From positions 1-60,947 of the forward strand of contig SVKF01000011.1 of NCBI GenBank assembly GCA_015068605.1: a DNA stretch of 60,947 nucleotides. Direction: 5' to 3'. A model generated the notes under the pieces. That model had not been told where the DNA came from, did no database searches, and saw nothing but the letters and a program-made list of their open reading frames with translations. Shown here one piece after another: positions 1-8,488 of this stretch. Made by a program: the position numbers and the translations under genes. Position 1 is the stretch's first letter; each line of letters starts with the position of its first letter. This stretch comes from Oscillospiraceae bacterium. Its GTDB lineage: Bacteria; Bacillota; Clostridia; Monoglobales; Monoglobaceae.

Positions 1-27
1 TTTTTTTAAAATATATTATCTTTTCTT

Positions 28-187
28 GCTACGAAACAAACTTCGCCTCTCGGAGTACCTATGTACGCCTTCGGGTAACCCAAAGCCAAGGCTTTGGCTC
101 AGTTTGTCCGTCCCAAAGCTTTTTTCCTATCCCCTTAAAACCAAGGCGGTGTTTAAAAAGTCTTTTTGGCTTTTTAAACACCGCCTT
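28..187 (-). repeat. Dispersed hairpin-plus-tail element, copy A (type I head)
   Basis: Read on the minus strand, this starts with an 18-bp hairpin (arms 143-160 and 170-187; GGCGGTGTTTAAAAAG type) directly after the NlpC/P60 stop codon. It continues into a tail of about 110 nt containing an 8-bp hairpin (CCAAAGCC/GGCTTTGG) and the conserved core CGAAGGCGTACATAGGTACT followed by CCGAGAGG. Nearly the whole element recurs at 48307-48478. The hairpin with flanking A and T runs should work as an intrinsic terminator for the NlpC gene. The tail has no assigned function. A short ORF crosses it on the plus strand but is not supported as coding. Confidence 0.85.
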
Positions 188-190
188 TTC

Positions 191-865
191 TTAATAGAAT
201 ATTCTTCTTACAATTTTTCCGCGTGCCCCATAATTTCCGGAAACAACGCTTTCATATTTAATAACATCGCCCGTCTGCGGTGAATGAATCATCATTCCGT
301 TGCCGGCATAGATACCAACATGACCGATATACCCTGACGAACTATAAAAACCAATTATATCGCCAACCTGAATTTGAGAGAAATCGACCTCAATTCCATT
401 CTTCATCTGGTCTGCGGCAACACGGTTTAAATTAACACCCATCTGACCGTATACATACTTAACAAAACCACTGCAGTCAAAACCCGTTGCAGGAGTATTT
501 CCGCCGTATTTATACGGAAGACCAAGATACTGCTTTGCAATTTCAAGCACAGCTTGTCCCTGTGTTGTTGTTTCGCCTCGTGACGGAACCTGACCCTGAA
601 CAATAGTCAGATAATCAAGAGAAACATACCCTGTCTGACCTGAATATGTAGTAATATTCGCCCAACCCGGCTGAGTCCAGTTAACCGAAACATTTGTTCC
701 GTATGGAAGCTGTGTCAATATAGCCGATGAGGTGCTGTTGGAAGCTCTCACATTCAACAATGACGCAGTTACCGTTCCATAATAACCCGATGCCGAAACA
801 ACGCTTGAGCCAATGCTCAAAACCAAAACCAATATAATAAACACACTTAATAATCTTTTTAACAT
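191..865 (-). CDS. Secreted SH3b-NlpC/P60 peptidoglycan hydrolase
   Basis: A 224-residue exported cell-wall endopeptidase. Residues 1-25 form a signal peptide, about 28-90 a bacterial SH3 domain (GTVTASLLNVRAS, W and G pattern), and about 102-224 an NlpC/P60 domain. The expected catalytic residues are visible: Cys131 in FDCSGF, His182 in GHVGIY and His194 in MIHSP. Family members cut the D-Glu-diaminopimelate (or Lys) bond of stem peptides, and the SH3 domain binds the wall. The gene is monocistronic, with a consensus promoter upstream (938-966) and a hairpin element just after the stop. A GGAGG site lies 5 nt before the ATG. Its exact role (daughter-cell separation or turnover) cannot be read from sequence. 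Confidence 0.93.
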   Translation of the reverse strand: MLKRLLSVFIILVLVLSIGSSVVSASGYYGTVTASLLNVRASNSTSSAILTQLPYGTNVSVNWTQPGWANITTYSGQTGYVSLDYLTIVQGQVPSRGETTTQGQAVLEIAKQYLGLPYKYGGNTPATGFDCSGFVKYVYGQMGVNLNRVAADQMKNGIEVDFSQIQVGDIIGFYSSSGYIGHVGIYAGNGMMIHSPQTGDVIKYESVVSGNYGARGKIVRRIFY

Positions 866-937
866 TTTAACCTCCGTAAATCGCTGACCTTACTGTCGCA
901 ACTTCATCTCCTTTACTTAAATTTCAAAACCTTGTAT

Positions 938-966
938 ATTATACAACACTTTTAAGACTTTGTCAA
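938..966 (-). promoter_or_regulatory. Sigma-A-type promoter of the NlpC/P60 gene
   Basis: On the minus strand a perfect TTGACA (961-966) is separated by 17 bp from a perfect TATAAT (938-943). The predicted leader is about 65 nt and contains a possible five-codon ORF (MKLRQ) preceded by AAAGGAG; I see no riboswitch fold in it. Confidence 0.85.
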
Positions 967-1010
967 ATTTTTTTATGCATTTTTGCCTATTTTCGCAAAG
1001 TTATATCCAC

Positions 1011-1041
1011 AAAAATCCCCGTTCCTATAAGGAATACGGGG
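1011..1041 (-). terminator. Intrinsic terminator after the flavin reductase-rubredoxin gene
   Basis: Minus-strand hairpin CCCCGTATTCC/GGAACGGGG with a two-base bulge, followed by ATTTTT. It lies 13 nt after the stop of the 1054-1656 gene and upstream of the NlpC promoter. Confidence 0.75.
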
Positions 1042-1053
1042 AATAAAAATTTT

Positions 1054-1656
1054 TTATAAAATTTTTTCAAAATCTTCTGCGCCATGCTTACAAATCGGAC
1101 AAATAAAGTCTTTTGGAAGAGGGTCTCCTTCATAAACATAACCGCAGATTTTACAAACATAGCCTTTTTTCTCCTGTGGCTGTGGCTTTGGCTTTATGTT
1201 TGCAAAATAATATTCATAAGTAACCGATTTCTCATCACTTAAAATTTTCGCTTCTGTCACTTCCGCAATAAAAAGGGAATGTGTTCCGCAATCAACAATA
1301 TTTTCAACCTTCCCCGAAATTACGGCATTTGAAACTCCACCGACATAAGCCACTCCGTTTTCAGTCCTAAGAGGCTCACCAAAAAATTTCTCAATATTTC
1401 TTCCGCTTTGGAAACCGTAATGCTTAAAAACCTCAAACGGCGTACTCTCCGTCAAAACAGAAACATTGAAAAGTCCCGTTTTGACAATCATATCATGGGT
1501 ATAGTTCGCCTTATTAACCGCCACGCAAATACGGTTGGGCGAATTTGTTATTTGCTGTGCCGTGTTTATAATACAGCCATTATCTTTTTCGCCATCTTTA
1601 GCGGTCAGCACATAAAGACCGTAAGAAAATTTAAAAAGAGCATTGTTATCAACCAT
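1054..1656 (-). CDS. Flavin reductase-rubredoxin fusion (Hrb-like)
   Basis: A roughly 200-residue cytoplasmic redox protein. Residues 1 to about 155 match the FMN-binding flavin reductase-like fold. The last 40 residues are a rubredoxin with two iron-binding knuckles, CKICGY and CPICKHG. Fusions of this type (high-molecular-weight rubredoxin) pass electrons from NAD(P)H to flavodiiron proteins or rubrerythrins during O2 or NO detoxification in anaerobes. The ATG two codons upstream is only one base from the AGGAGG site, so the second ATG (MVDNNALF) is the better start. It is last in an apparent operon with the hydroxyacid dehydrogenase (11 bp upstream) and the metallophosphoesterase. The role is inferred from domain architecture. 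Confidence 0.88.
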   Translation of the reverse strand: MVDNNALFKFSYGLYVLTAKDGEKDNGCIINTAQQITNSPNRICVAVNKANYTHDMIVKTGLFNVSVLTESTPFEVFKHYGFQSGRNIEKFFGEPLRTENGVAYVGGVSNAVISGKVENIVDCGTHSLFIAEVTEAKILSDEKSVTYEYYFANIKPKPQPQEKKGYVCKICGYVYEGDPLPKDFICPICKHGAEDFEKIL

Positions 1657-1667
1657 TTTCATTCCTC

Positions 1668-2615
1668 CTATAAATTAACCACATTGGTTGGATTTCCCTC
1701 AATATAATTTTTCAAATTACCGCTTGCAACCGCAACAACCCGATTTCTTGTTTCAATGGGTGCCCAGGCAATATGAGGGGTTATCATTATATTTTTCGCC
1801 TCGGGGAGCTTTGAATTCACATTCATCGGCTCTTCCTCCAAAACATCAATCCCCGCTCCGCCAATAATTTCATCATTAAGAGCATCAATCAAATCCTGCT
1901 CAACCATAACTCCGCCTCTTGCGGTGTTTATGAACAGAGCATCACTTTTGAATTTTTCAAAAACCTCTTTTGTAAACATTTTTTCGGACTGTTTATTTAA
2001 AGGACAATGAACCGTCACAATATCGCTTGTTGAAATAAGCTCGTCAAAACTGACAAAATCAGCACCTTCCATTTCTCGTTTTGTCCTTGTATATACTTTG
2101 ACATTCATTGAAAAGGCTTTTGCAATTTTGGCAACCTCCTGACCGATTTTTCCAAATCCGATTATGCCGATTGTCTTCCCTTTAAGCTCGGATAAAGGAA
2201 ATACAAAAGGCGAAAAGGTTTCACTCGCTTTCCAGCCCCCATCTTTAACAAAATTCGTGTAATCCGCAATTTTGTTAAAATAATTCAGTATGAAAGCAAA
2301 GGTATGCTGAGCCACAGCCTCCGTTGAATATGACCCTGCATTGCAAACGGTTATCCCGTTATTTTTGCAATATTCCGTGTCAATATTATTATATCCCGTT
2401 GCAAAAAGCCCGATATATTTCACATTTGTGCCCTTAAGATTTTCCTCATTAAGCACCGTTTTATTGCAGATAACCGCATCTGCATCCTTTATTCTTTCGT
2501 AAATTTTTTCCTTTGGCGTAAGGTCATAAATCACAACCTCTCCCAAAGCATCAAATGCCGACAAATCCAAATCACCTTTGGTTATTGTCTGACAATCAGT
2601 CATAACTATTTTCAT
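1668..2615 (-). CDS. D-2-hydroxyacid dehydrogenase (glycerate/hydroxypyruvate type)
   Basis: A 315-residue NAD(P)-dependent oxidoreductase that interconverts 2-hydroxy and 2-oxo acids. The nucleotide site GIIGFGKIGQ lies mid-protein. The catalytic set is visible: Arg in INTARGG, Glu in VLEEEPM and His in MITPHIAWAP. The start is the ATG of MKIVMTD, which overlaps the stop of the upstream metallophosphoesterase by 4 bp (ATGA), indicating translational coupling; a longer reading upstream would run through that gene. Substrate cannot be fixed from sequence. Glycerate dehydrogenase-like proteins in Clostridia share this length and motif set. Confidence 0.88.
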   Translation of the reverse strand: MKIVMTDCQTITKGDLDLSAFDALGEVVIYDLTPKEKIYERIKDADAVICNKTVLNEENLKGTNVKYIGLFATGYNNIDTEYCKNNGITVCNAGSYSTEAVAQHTFAFILNYFNKIADYTNFVKDGGWKASETFSPFVFPLSELKGKTIGIIGFGKIGQEVAKIAKAFSMNVKVYTRTKREMEGADFVSFDELISTSDIVTVHCPLNKQSEKMFTKEVFEKFKSDALFINTARGGVMVEQDLIDALNDEIIGGAGIDVLEEEPMNVNSKLPEAKNIMITPHIAWAPIETRNRVVAVASGNLKNYIEGNPTNVVNL

Positions 2616-3700
2616 TTTTTCACTCCCTTTATATCTATAACAACATATTCGGAATTTTTCTGTGTCCGTATAGGGAAGCCCCAGCCTGCAGCACCCGACG
2701 AAACAATCGCATCCATATTTCCGTATTTTTCGTGTCCATACCAAAGCTCCGCTGTTCCCAAAAGCTTTATCAGATACCCTGCCGGAAAAATCTGTCCTGC
2801 GTGAGTATGCCCCGAAATAATCAAATCTGTTCCGCTGTTTTCCGCCTCTTCATATTCAACGGGCTGGTGGTCAAGAGTTATTATAAATTTATTTTTATCC
2901 TCACCCTTTAAGATTTCGCCAATATCCTTTCTTTCAGGGCTTTTGTCATCTCTTCCCGCAAGGATAATTTCCCCGTTTATCTCTTTTGTTTCATCCTTTA
3001 AAAAACAAATTCCGTTTTTTGAAAGAGTGCTCCGAAGCTCGCTGTCTGTGTAGTCTTTTTTACTGCTGTAGCTTTGAAAATCATGGTTTCCGCTGATATA
3101 ATAAACTCCGTATTTTGACGAAACCGTCCCCAAAACCTCCATAATCCGTTCCATTTCGGGCTTTGTTGTGCTTTCATCAAGAATATCGCCACCCAAAACA
3201 ACAATATCCGCCATTTCCCCGTCAAGCCTTTTCTTCAGCCCCTTAAGGTCATCAGAGTCTATTATTGTTCCGTAGTGTATATCCGAGATAAGCAAAATCC
3301 TGTAATCTGCGGACAATTCTTTGGATTGTATTTCATAGCTTTTCCTTAATATGTTATTAATATTTGCATATCCGTAACCAAAAATCAATGCTGATATTAA
3401 AAGGGGAATTGTTCCGAAATTTATTATAATCCTTACAAATTCATGCTTCTTTTTGAAAAATACGGCTACAAAATCCACAATAAGGGAAATCGCAAGAAAA
3501 TGCAAAAGGAATATCCCTGCCACACTGAACATATTAAATGTCATTACAGCCATAACCGAGGATAGAGTCCATACAATTTTTTTAGCTCTTTTTCCTTTTT
3601 CGTCGAAAAAATAAGCTATGAGCCGCCATATAAATTTATTATAATAAAATGCCGATAAAACCGCAAGTAAAATAATAATAGCTATAATCAGAATGAACAT
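2612..3700 (-). CDS. Membrane-anchored metallophosphoesterase (YkuE/YaeI-like)
   Basis: A 362-residue protein with an N-terminal region of about 120 residues holding three or four hydrophobic membrane segments, followed by a calcineurin-like phosphoesterase domain. All metal-site motifs are present in order: DIHYG, GGDIL, GNHD and SGHTHAGQ. Family members hydrolyse phosphate mono- or diesters at the membrane surface, some acting on lipid phosphates. It starts 8 bases after a hairpin downstream of folA and has no room for a clear promoter of its own, so it is probably reached by read-through from gyrA-thyA-folA. It overlaps the next gene by 4 bp. Confidence 0.88.
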   Translation of the reverse strand: MFILIIAIIILLAVLSAFYYNKFIWRLIAYFFDEKGKRAKKIVWTLSSVMAVMTFNMFSVAGIFLLHFLAISLIVDFVAVFFKKKHEFVRIIINFGTIPLLISALIFGYGYANINNILRKSYEIQSKELSADYRILLISDIHYGTIIDSDDLKGLKKRLDGEMADIVVLGGDILDESTTKPEMERIMEVLGTVSSKYGVYYISGNHDFQSYSSKKDYTDSELRSTLSKNGICFLKDETKEINGEIILAGRDDKSPERKDIGEILKGEDKNKFIITLDHQPVEYEEAENSGTDLIISGHTHAGQIFPAGYLIKLLGTAELWYGHEKYGNMDAIVSSGAAGWGFPIRTQKNSEYVVIDIKGVKK

Positions 3701-3723
3701 TAACGCACTTCCCTGTTAAATAG

Positions 3724-3743
3724 GCTCTGCCCATTGGCAGAGC
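3724..3743 (-). terminator. Hairpin between folA and the metallophosphoesterase gene
   Basis: A perfect 8-bp stem, GCTCTGCC/GGCAGAGC, with a 4-nt loop and only a weak T-rich tail on the minus strand. It may be a leaky terminator or an attenuator, since the next gene begins 24 bp later with no obvious promoter. Confidence 0.55.
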
Positions 3744-3751
3744 GTAAAATT

Positions 3752-4243
3752 TTAAACCCTTACATATTTCGTAAAAGTTATATATATTCCTTTTTCAGTT
3801 TTAACCATTTCCTCATTCGCAATCCGCCAGTCGGGAAATGCATTGAAATCAGGAATAAATCTGTCTGCATCATAAACCTTGTCTATAACTGTTATATACG
3901 CCGTATCGATATATTTTATACATTGATTATATATACTCGCTCCGCCGATAAAGAAAATATCTTCGGATTTATAGTTCGCATTTGCGTATTCCACCGCCTC
4001 TTCGAGGTCTGTAAAGCAAATTGCTTCGGGATGAGTTACGCTTCCGTCATCGGACAAAATAATATTTGTTCTGTTTTTAAGGGGTTTTTGTCCCGGAAGC
4101 GACAAAAATGTTACGCCTCCCATAATAACAACCTTTCCCGTTGTCATCTCACGGAAAAACTTCATATCCTCGGGAATATTGTCGAGCAAATCGCCGTTTT
4201 TCCCAATTCCCCATTCTTTGTCTGCAGCAACAATCATATTCAT
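3752..4243 (-). CDS. folA: Dihydrofolate reductase
   Basis: A 163-residue enzyme that reduces dihydrofolate to tetrahydrofolate with NADPH, regenerating the cofactor used by thymidylate synthase, its immediate upstream neighbour (17 bp gap). The N-terminal MNMIVAADKEWGIGKNG, the substrate-site acid in IPEDMKFF, TGKVVIMG, the KNRTNIILS strand and the FFIGGASIY helix give a complete DHFR fold. The motif usually read as MGRxT, whose Arg contacts the NADPH 2'-phosphate, is MGGVT here. The Trp common in the M20 loop is replaced (GDLL), as seen in some clostridial enzymes. AGGAGG lies 8 nt before the ATG. Confidence 0.94.
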   Translation of the reverse strand: MNMIVAADKEWGIGKNGDLLDNIPEDMKFFREMTTGKVVIMGGVTFLSLPGQKPLKNRTNIILSDDGSVTHPEAICFTDLEEAVEYANANYKSEDIFFIGGASIYNQCIKYIDTAYITVIDKVYDADRFIPDFNAFPDWRIANEEMVKTEKGIYITFTKYVRV

Positions 4244-4260
4244 AGCATTTTCCTCCTAAA

Positions 4261-5091
4261 TTATATCGCAACCGGTATATTTTTTATCTGTTCATTCTTC
4301 TGATAATTCTCCAAAACGAAGTCGTCAGGAGTAAAATCATAGAAATTCTTAATATCCGGATTAACAATAAGCTTTGGCGCAGGATAGCTTGGTCTTTCAA
4401 TCATTTCCTTTATAACAGGGATATGTCTGTCATAAATATGGGCATCAGCAATAACATGAACGAGCTCGCCAACTTCAAATCCGCTTACCTGCGCAAACAT
4501 TATAAGGAGCGCCGCATACTGACACACATTCCAGTTGTTTGCCGCCAAAATATCCTGGGAGCGCTGATTGAGTATTCCGTTAAGCTTATTCCCCGTCACA
4601 TTAAATGTCATACTGTATGCACAAGGGTATAAATTCATTTCGGATAAATCCGCATGAACATATATATTGGTCATAATTCGTCTGCTGTACGGATTATGCT
4701 TTAAGTCATAGAGAACTCTGTCAACCTGATCAAACTCACCCTCTTTATACTTATGCTTAATCCCCATTTGATAGCCGTAAGCCTTACCGATTGAGCCATC
4801 CTCATCTGCCCAGTTGTCCCAGATATGGCTGTTTAAATCATTAACATTATTGGATTTTTTCTGCCATATCCAAAGAATTTCGTCAATAGCGCTTTTAAGA
4901 TAGGTTGGTCTTAAAGTGAGAATCGGGAACTCCTCGCTTAAATCATAGCGATTAACCACACCGAATTTCTTAATGGTGTGTGCAGGGGTCCCGTCCTCCC
5001 AATGGGGGCGAACATCTTGCCCCTCATCGGAAAAACCGTTTTCAATTATATCAAGGCACATCGCCTTAAAAATTTCATCAGCCTTACTCAT
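4261..5091 (-). CDS. thyA: Thymidylate synthase
   Basis: A 276-residue ThyA-family enzyme that methylates dUMP to dTMP with methylenetetrahydrofolate, releasing dihydrofolate for FolA. The nucleophile Cys is in NLYPCAYS. The phosphate-binding arginines (NPYSRRIM), the nucleotide-site NQRSQD and the C-terminal VHVIADAHIYDRHI motif are visible. Length is normal. It sits between gyrA (11 bp upstream) and folA (17 bp downstream) in an operon tying DNA topology and dTMP supply. Confidence 0.95.
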   Translation of the reverse strand: MSKADEIFKAMCLDIIENGFSDEGQDVRPHWEDGTPAHTIKKFGVVNRYDLSEEFPILTLRPTYLKSAIDEILWIWQKKSNNVNDLNSHIWDNWADEDGSIGKAYGYQMGIKHKYKEGEFDQVDRVLYDLKHNPYSRRIMTNIYVHADLSEMNLYPCAYSMTFNVTGNKLNGILNQRSQDILAANNWNVCQYAALLIMFAQVSGFEVGELVHVIADAHIYDRHIPVIKEMIERPSYPAPKLIVNPDIKNFYDFTPDDFVLENYQKNEQIKNIPVAI

Positions 5092-5102
5092 TATTCCACC
5101 GC

Positions 5103-7619
5103 CTATTCTTCGGTTGCTTCAGCCGTTTCTGTCACTTCGCCGTTTTCAGCAGTTTCAGCATCCTCAGGTGCATCCTGCTCTTTCGCAATCTCGGAGCCTG
5201 ACACAATCTTAACACCCTCACCGAGTCTCATAAGTCTTACACCCTTTGTCACTCTGCCGAAGGTACTGATTTCTTCACAGCCCATACGGATAATAACGCC
5301 CTCGGATGTGATAAGGATAATATCGTCATCCTCGGTCACAACGCTGAATCCCGATACATCACCGGTCTGCGCACTTATCTTATAGGTTGTCGTTCCTTTA
5401 CCGCCACGAGCCTGGAGCTTATATTCGTCCATTTCTGTTCTCTTTCCAAATCCGTTTTCGGAAATAACGAGAACCTTACCGCCTTCACGGTTTATGCTCA
5501 TACCAACAACATAGTCGCCATCCTCAAGCTTAATTCCGCGGACACCACGGGAAACACGACCCATAGGTCTTGCATCCTCTTCGCTGAATCTTATCATCTT
5601 ACCTTTATGCGTTCCAAGGAAGATATCAGCATTTCCGTCGGTCATTTCAACCTTAATCAAAACGTCACCCTCGTCAAGACGAATAGCAATTTTACCTGCC
5701 TTGGGGGCATTTTCGTATTCCATAAGGTCTGTTTTCTTAACGACACCCTGTTTCGTTGCCATAATCAAATATCTGCCCTCTGCATATTCACGAACAGGAA
5801 TTGTTGCGGAAATCTTTTCGTCAGACTCAAGAGGAATAAGGTTGACAATCGGCGTTCCCTTTGCAGTTCTTCCGCATTCGGGAATTTCATAGGCCTTAAT
5901 TCTGTACATTCTTCCCTTATCGGTGAAGAAAAGAATATGAGCATGAGTTGAGGAAACAAACATTTTCTCAACAAAGTCTTCCTCTTTGGTTTGCATACCG
6001 ATAATTCCTCGGCCGCCGCGTCTTTGATTTTTATAGGTATCAGCCGCAAGACGCTTGATATAGCCCTCGTGAGTCATTGTTATGACATTATCTTCTTCCT
6101 CGATAAGGTCTTCAATGTCAATATCATCAAGAGCCGCCTCAATGGAGGTTTTTCTCTCATCGCCGAACTTATCACGGATTTCGGAAATTTCAGTTTTGAT
6201 AATTTCATAAACTCTGTATTCATTTGCAAGAATATCCGTAAGGTCCTTGATTAAAGCCATAAGCTCGTTATATTCATTGTCAATTTTCTCTCTTTCGAGA
6301 CCCTGTAACCTTGCAAGACGCATATCAAGAATTGCCTGAGACTGGATTTCGCTCAAATCAAAGCGTTCCATAAGCTTTTCCTGGGCATCATTATAACTGC
6401 TTCTGATGATTGCAATAATTTCATCAATGTTATCAAGAGCAATTCGGAGTCCCTCTAAAATGTGGGCTTTGGCTTCCGCCTTCTGCTTATCAAATCTCGT
6501 TCTGCGAACAACAACTTCCTTCTGGAAGGAAATATATTCGTCTAAAATCTGGCGGAGATTTAAAATCTTCGGCTCGATTTTATTAACCAGCGCAAGCATA
6601 ATAACACCAAAGGTTGACTCCATTTCGGTGTATTTATAAAGCTGATTTAAAACTATTGTCGCATTGCCCGATGACTTAATCTCAACAACAATGCGGAGAC
6701 CGTCACGGTCAGATTCGTCACGAAGGTCGGAAATTCCCTCAATTCTCTTTTCGTGAACAAGCTCTGAAATTCTCTGGATAAGACGAGCCTTGTTAACCAT
6801 ATAAGGAATTTCGGTTACAACAATTCTCTCCTGCCCATTCTTCATGGTTTCAATTTCAGCTCTTGCACGAACCTTAAGCTTTGAACGACCTGTTCTGTAT
6901 GCTTCACGGACAGAATTAACACCCATAATCATTCCGCCTGTCGGGAAATCGGGGCCTTTGATATATTCCATAAGCTCGTCAATGGTTATTTCGGGATTAT
7001 CGATAATTGCAATAATTCCGTTGATAACCTCTGTCAAATTATGAGGCGGAATATTTGTCGCCATACCAACCGCAATACCGTTTGAGCCGTTAACCAAAAG
7101 GTTAGGGAAACGGGACGGAAGAACCTCCGGCTCTTTAAGTCTTTCATCGAAGTTGGGGACAAAGTCAACTGTGTCCTTTTCGATATTAGAAAGCATGTGC
7201 ATAGCGATTTTAGACATTCTCGCTTCTGTGTATCTGTAAGCCGCAGCCGGGTCGCCGTCAACGCTGCCGAAGTTACCCTGACCGTCAATGGTTGGATATC
7301 TCATTGAAAAGCTTTGCGCCATACGAACCATGGCATCATAAACAGATGCATCACCGTGCGGATGGTATCTACCAAGCACGTTACCGACGGTAGTCGCACT
7401 CTTTCTGTATTCTTTGTTGTGGTAAAGCCCGTCCTCGTGCATTGCGTATAAAATGCGACGGTGAACAGGTTTAAGCCCGTCACGGACATCAGGAAGGGCA
7501 CGGCCTGCGATAACCGACATGGAATAGTCGATATAAGCCGTTCTCATTTCCTTTTCCAGGTCAACGGGAACGATATTCAGTTTGGACAAGTCAAATAAAT
7601 CTTTTTCTTTTTCGTCCAT
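5103..7619 (-). CDS. gyrA: DNA gyrase subunit A
   Basis: An 838-residue type II topoisomerase subunit that cuts and rejoins DNA to introduce negative supercoils together with GyrB (not in this window). The winged-helix breakage domain has the catalytic tyrosine at about residue 130 ([11 protein letters not shown]). The C-terminal beta-pinwheel carries the GyrA box QRRGGRG, which separates gyrase from topoisomerase IV. An acidic tail rich in Glu and Ala ends the protein. In the quinolone-resistance region the sequence is [11 protein letters not shown], giving Ala91 where E. coli has Ser83, with Asp95 conserved. AAGGAGAGG precedes the ATG. It heads the gyrA-thyA-folA operon. Confidence 0.96.
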   Translation of the reverse strand: MDEKEKDLFDLSKLNIVPVDLEKEMRTAYIDYSMSVIAGRALPDVRDGLKPVHRRILYAMHEDGLYHNKEYRKSATTVGNVLGRYHPHGDASVYDAMVRMAQSFSMRYPTIDGQGNFGSVDGDPAAAYRYTEARMSKIAMHMLSNIEKDTVDFVPNFDERLKEPEVLPSRFPNLLVNGSNGIAVGMATNIPPHNLTEVINGIIAIIDNPEITIDELMEYIKGPDFPTGGMIMGVNSVREAYRTGRSKLKVRARAEIETMKNGQERIVVTEIPYMVNKARLIQRISELVHEKRIEGISDLRDESDRDGLRIVVEIKSSGNATIVLNQLYKYTEMESTFGVIMLALVNKIEPKILNLRQILDEYISFQKEVVVRRTRFDKQKAEAKAHILEGLRIALDNIDEIIAIIRSSYNDAQEKLMERFDLSEIQSQAILDMRLARLQGLEREKIDNEYNELMALIKDLTDILANEYRVYEIIKTEISEIRDKFGDERKTSIEAALDDIDIEDLIEEEDNVITMTHEGYIKRLAADTYKNQRRGGRGIIGMQTKEEDFVEKMFVSSTHAHILFFTDKGRMYRIKAYEIPECGRTAKGTPIVNLIPLESDEKISATIPVREYAEGRYLIMATKQGVVKKTDLMEYENAPKAGKIAIRLDEGDVLIKVEMTDGNADIFLGTHKGKMIRFSEEDARPMGRVSRGVRGIKLEDGDYVVGMSINREGGKVLVISENGFGKRTEMDEYKLQARGGKGTTTYKISAQTGDVSGFSVVTEDDDIILITSEGVIIRMGCEEISTFGRVTKGVRLMRLGEGVKIVSGSEIAKEQDAPEDAETAENGEVTETAEATEE

Positions 7620-7732
7620 AAAAACCTCTCCTTATCTATGTATTTTTCTAATCATTAACATTTTTCAGTCCATTTTGCCCTTAAACAGACAATTTTTTGT
7701 GTTTTTCGGGCAATTTGAGTTTTTTGGATAAC

Positions 7733-7790
7733 AAAAAAAGGACTTCCTCTTTTGTATACTTCGACACAAAGGCGAAAAATCCTCTTTTTT
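7733..7790 (-). terminator. Probable terminator downstream of rex
   Basis: An imperfect long hairpin (about 7740-7782), with A and T runs on both sides, lies 20 bp after the rex stop. On the minus strand it ends in TCC followed by T8. The remaining 7620-7730 stretch carries the gyrA leader; no convincing -35/-10 pair was found there. Confidence 0.5.
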
Positions 7791-7809
7791 CGGCATATTA
7801 TTTTTAAAA

Positions 7810-8445
7810 TTATTCTTTCTCCTCAAGCTCAGTCATTTTATAGGACAACCTCATAAGGCTGTCGCTTAAGTGAATATGCTCAACGGCAACCCCGTCGTCC
7901 TCCGCAAGCTCCGTATATGAGAAATTAAGAAAGCCCTTAATCCCCATTTGCTTAAGCTCATTGGCAACCCTGTTAACTGCACTTCTGCTAACCGTTATTA
8001 TCGCCATTTGCGGTTTGTTTTCCTTGACGAACTTCTCAACATCTTTATAGTCCATTATCTCGTATCCGCCAACATCTTTTCCGACTTTTTCTGGGTCGGA
8101 GTCGAAAATTCCCACAAGGGAGAAACCTCTTTTTTCAAAATTGGTATTCAAAATGAATGCGCTACCCATTTTACCGACACCAACCAAAATAGCGGTTTTC
8201 TTATTGTCGATTCCGAGAATATGCCCGATTTCTTCATAGAGATTATTAACATTATAGCCATAACCCTGCTGACCGAAACCGCCGAAGCAGTTCAAATCCT
8301 GTCGAATCTGGGAAGCAGTTATATTCATTTTTTCGCTTAACGCCTTGGAGGAAATTCGCATAACCCCCGAGGAAATAAGCTCACCCAAATACCTGTAATA
8401 CCTTGGCAGACGGTTAATAACCGACGCCGAAACTTTCCTTTTCAT
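7810..8445 (-). CDS. rex: Redox-sensing transcriptional repressor Rex
   Basis: A 211-residue repressor that senses the NADH/NAD+ ratio and controls fermentative and respiratory genes. Residues 1-80 form the winged helix (RLPRYYRYLGEL, ASQIRQDLNCFGGFG). Residues about 85-200 form a Rossmann fold with the NAD site VGVGKMGSAF. It has the standard family length. It starts 43 bp after the stop of the sulfhydrylase gene and may be cotranscribed with it. I did not see a clear TTGTTAAnnnnTTAACAA operator in the window. Confidence 0.95.
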   Translation of the reverse strand: MKRKVSASVINRLPRYYRYLGELISSGVMRISSKALSEKMNITASQIRQDLNCFGGFGQQGYGYNVNNLYEEIGHILGIDNKKTAILVGVGKMGSAFILNTNFEKRGFSLVGIFDSDPEKVGKDVGGYEIMDYKDVEKFVKENKPQMAIITVSRSAVNRVANELKQMGIKGFLNFSYTELAEDDGVAVEHIHLSDSLMRLSYKMTELEEKE

Positions 8446-8488
8446 ACTTTCTCCGTTCCGCCGCTTTTCCGCGACCTTGATACTTCAA

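Noticed and set aside
26-283. Small plus-strand ORF at the left edge (85 codons)
   Set aside because: It covers repeat copy A and the 3' end of the NlpC gene on the opposite strand. Its peptide recurs in the repeat at 60709-60942 with non-synonymous differences and no ribosome site.
866-937. c-di-AMP (ydaO) riboswitch before the NlpC/P60 gene
   Set aside because: Such riboswitches often precede cell-wall hydrolases, but the leader is about 65 nt, far too short.
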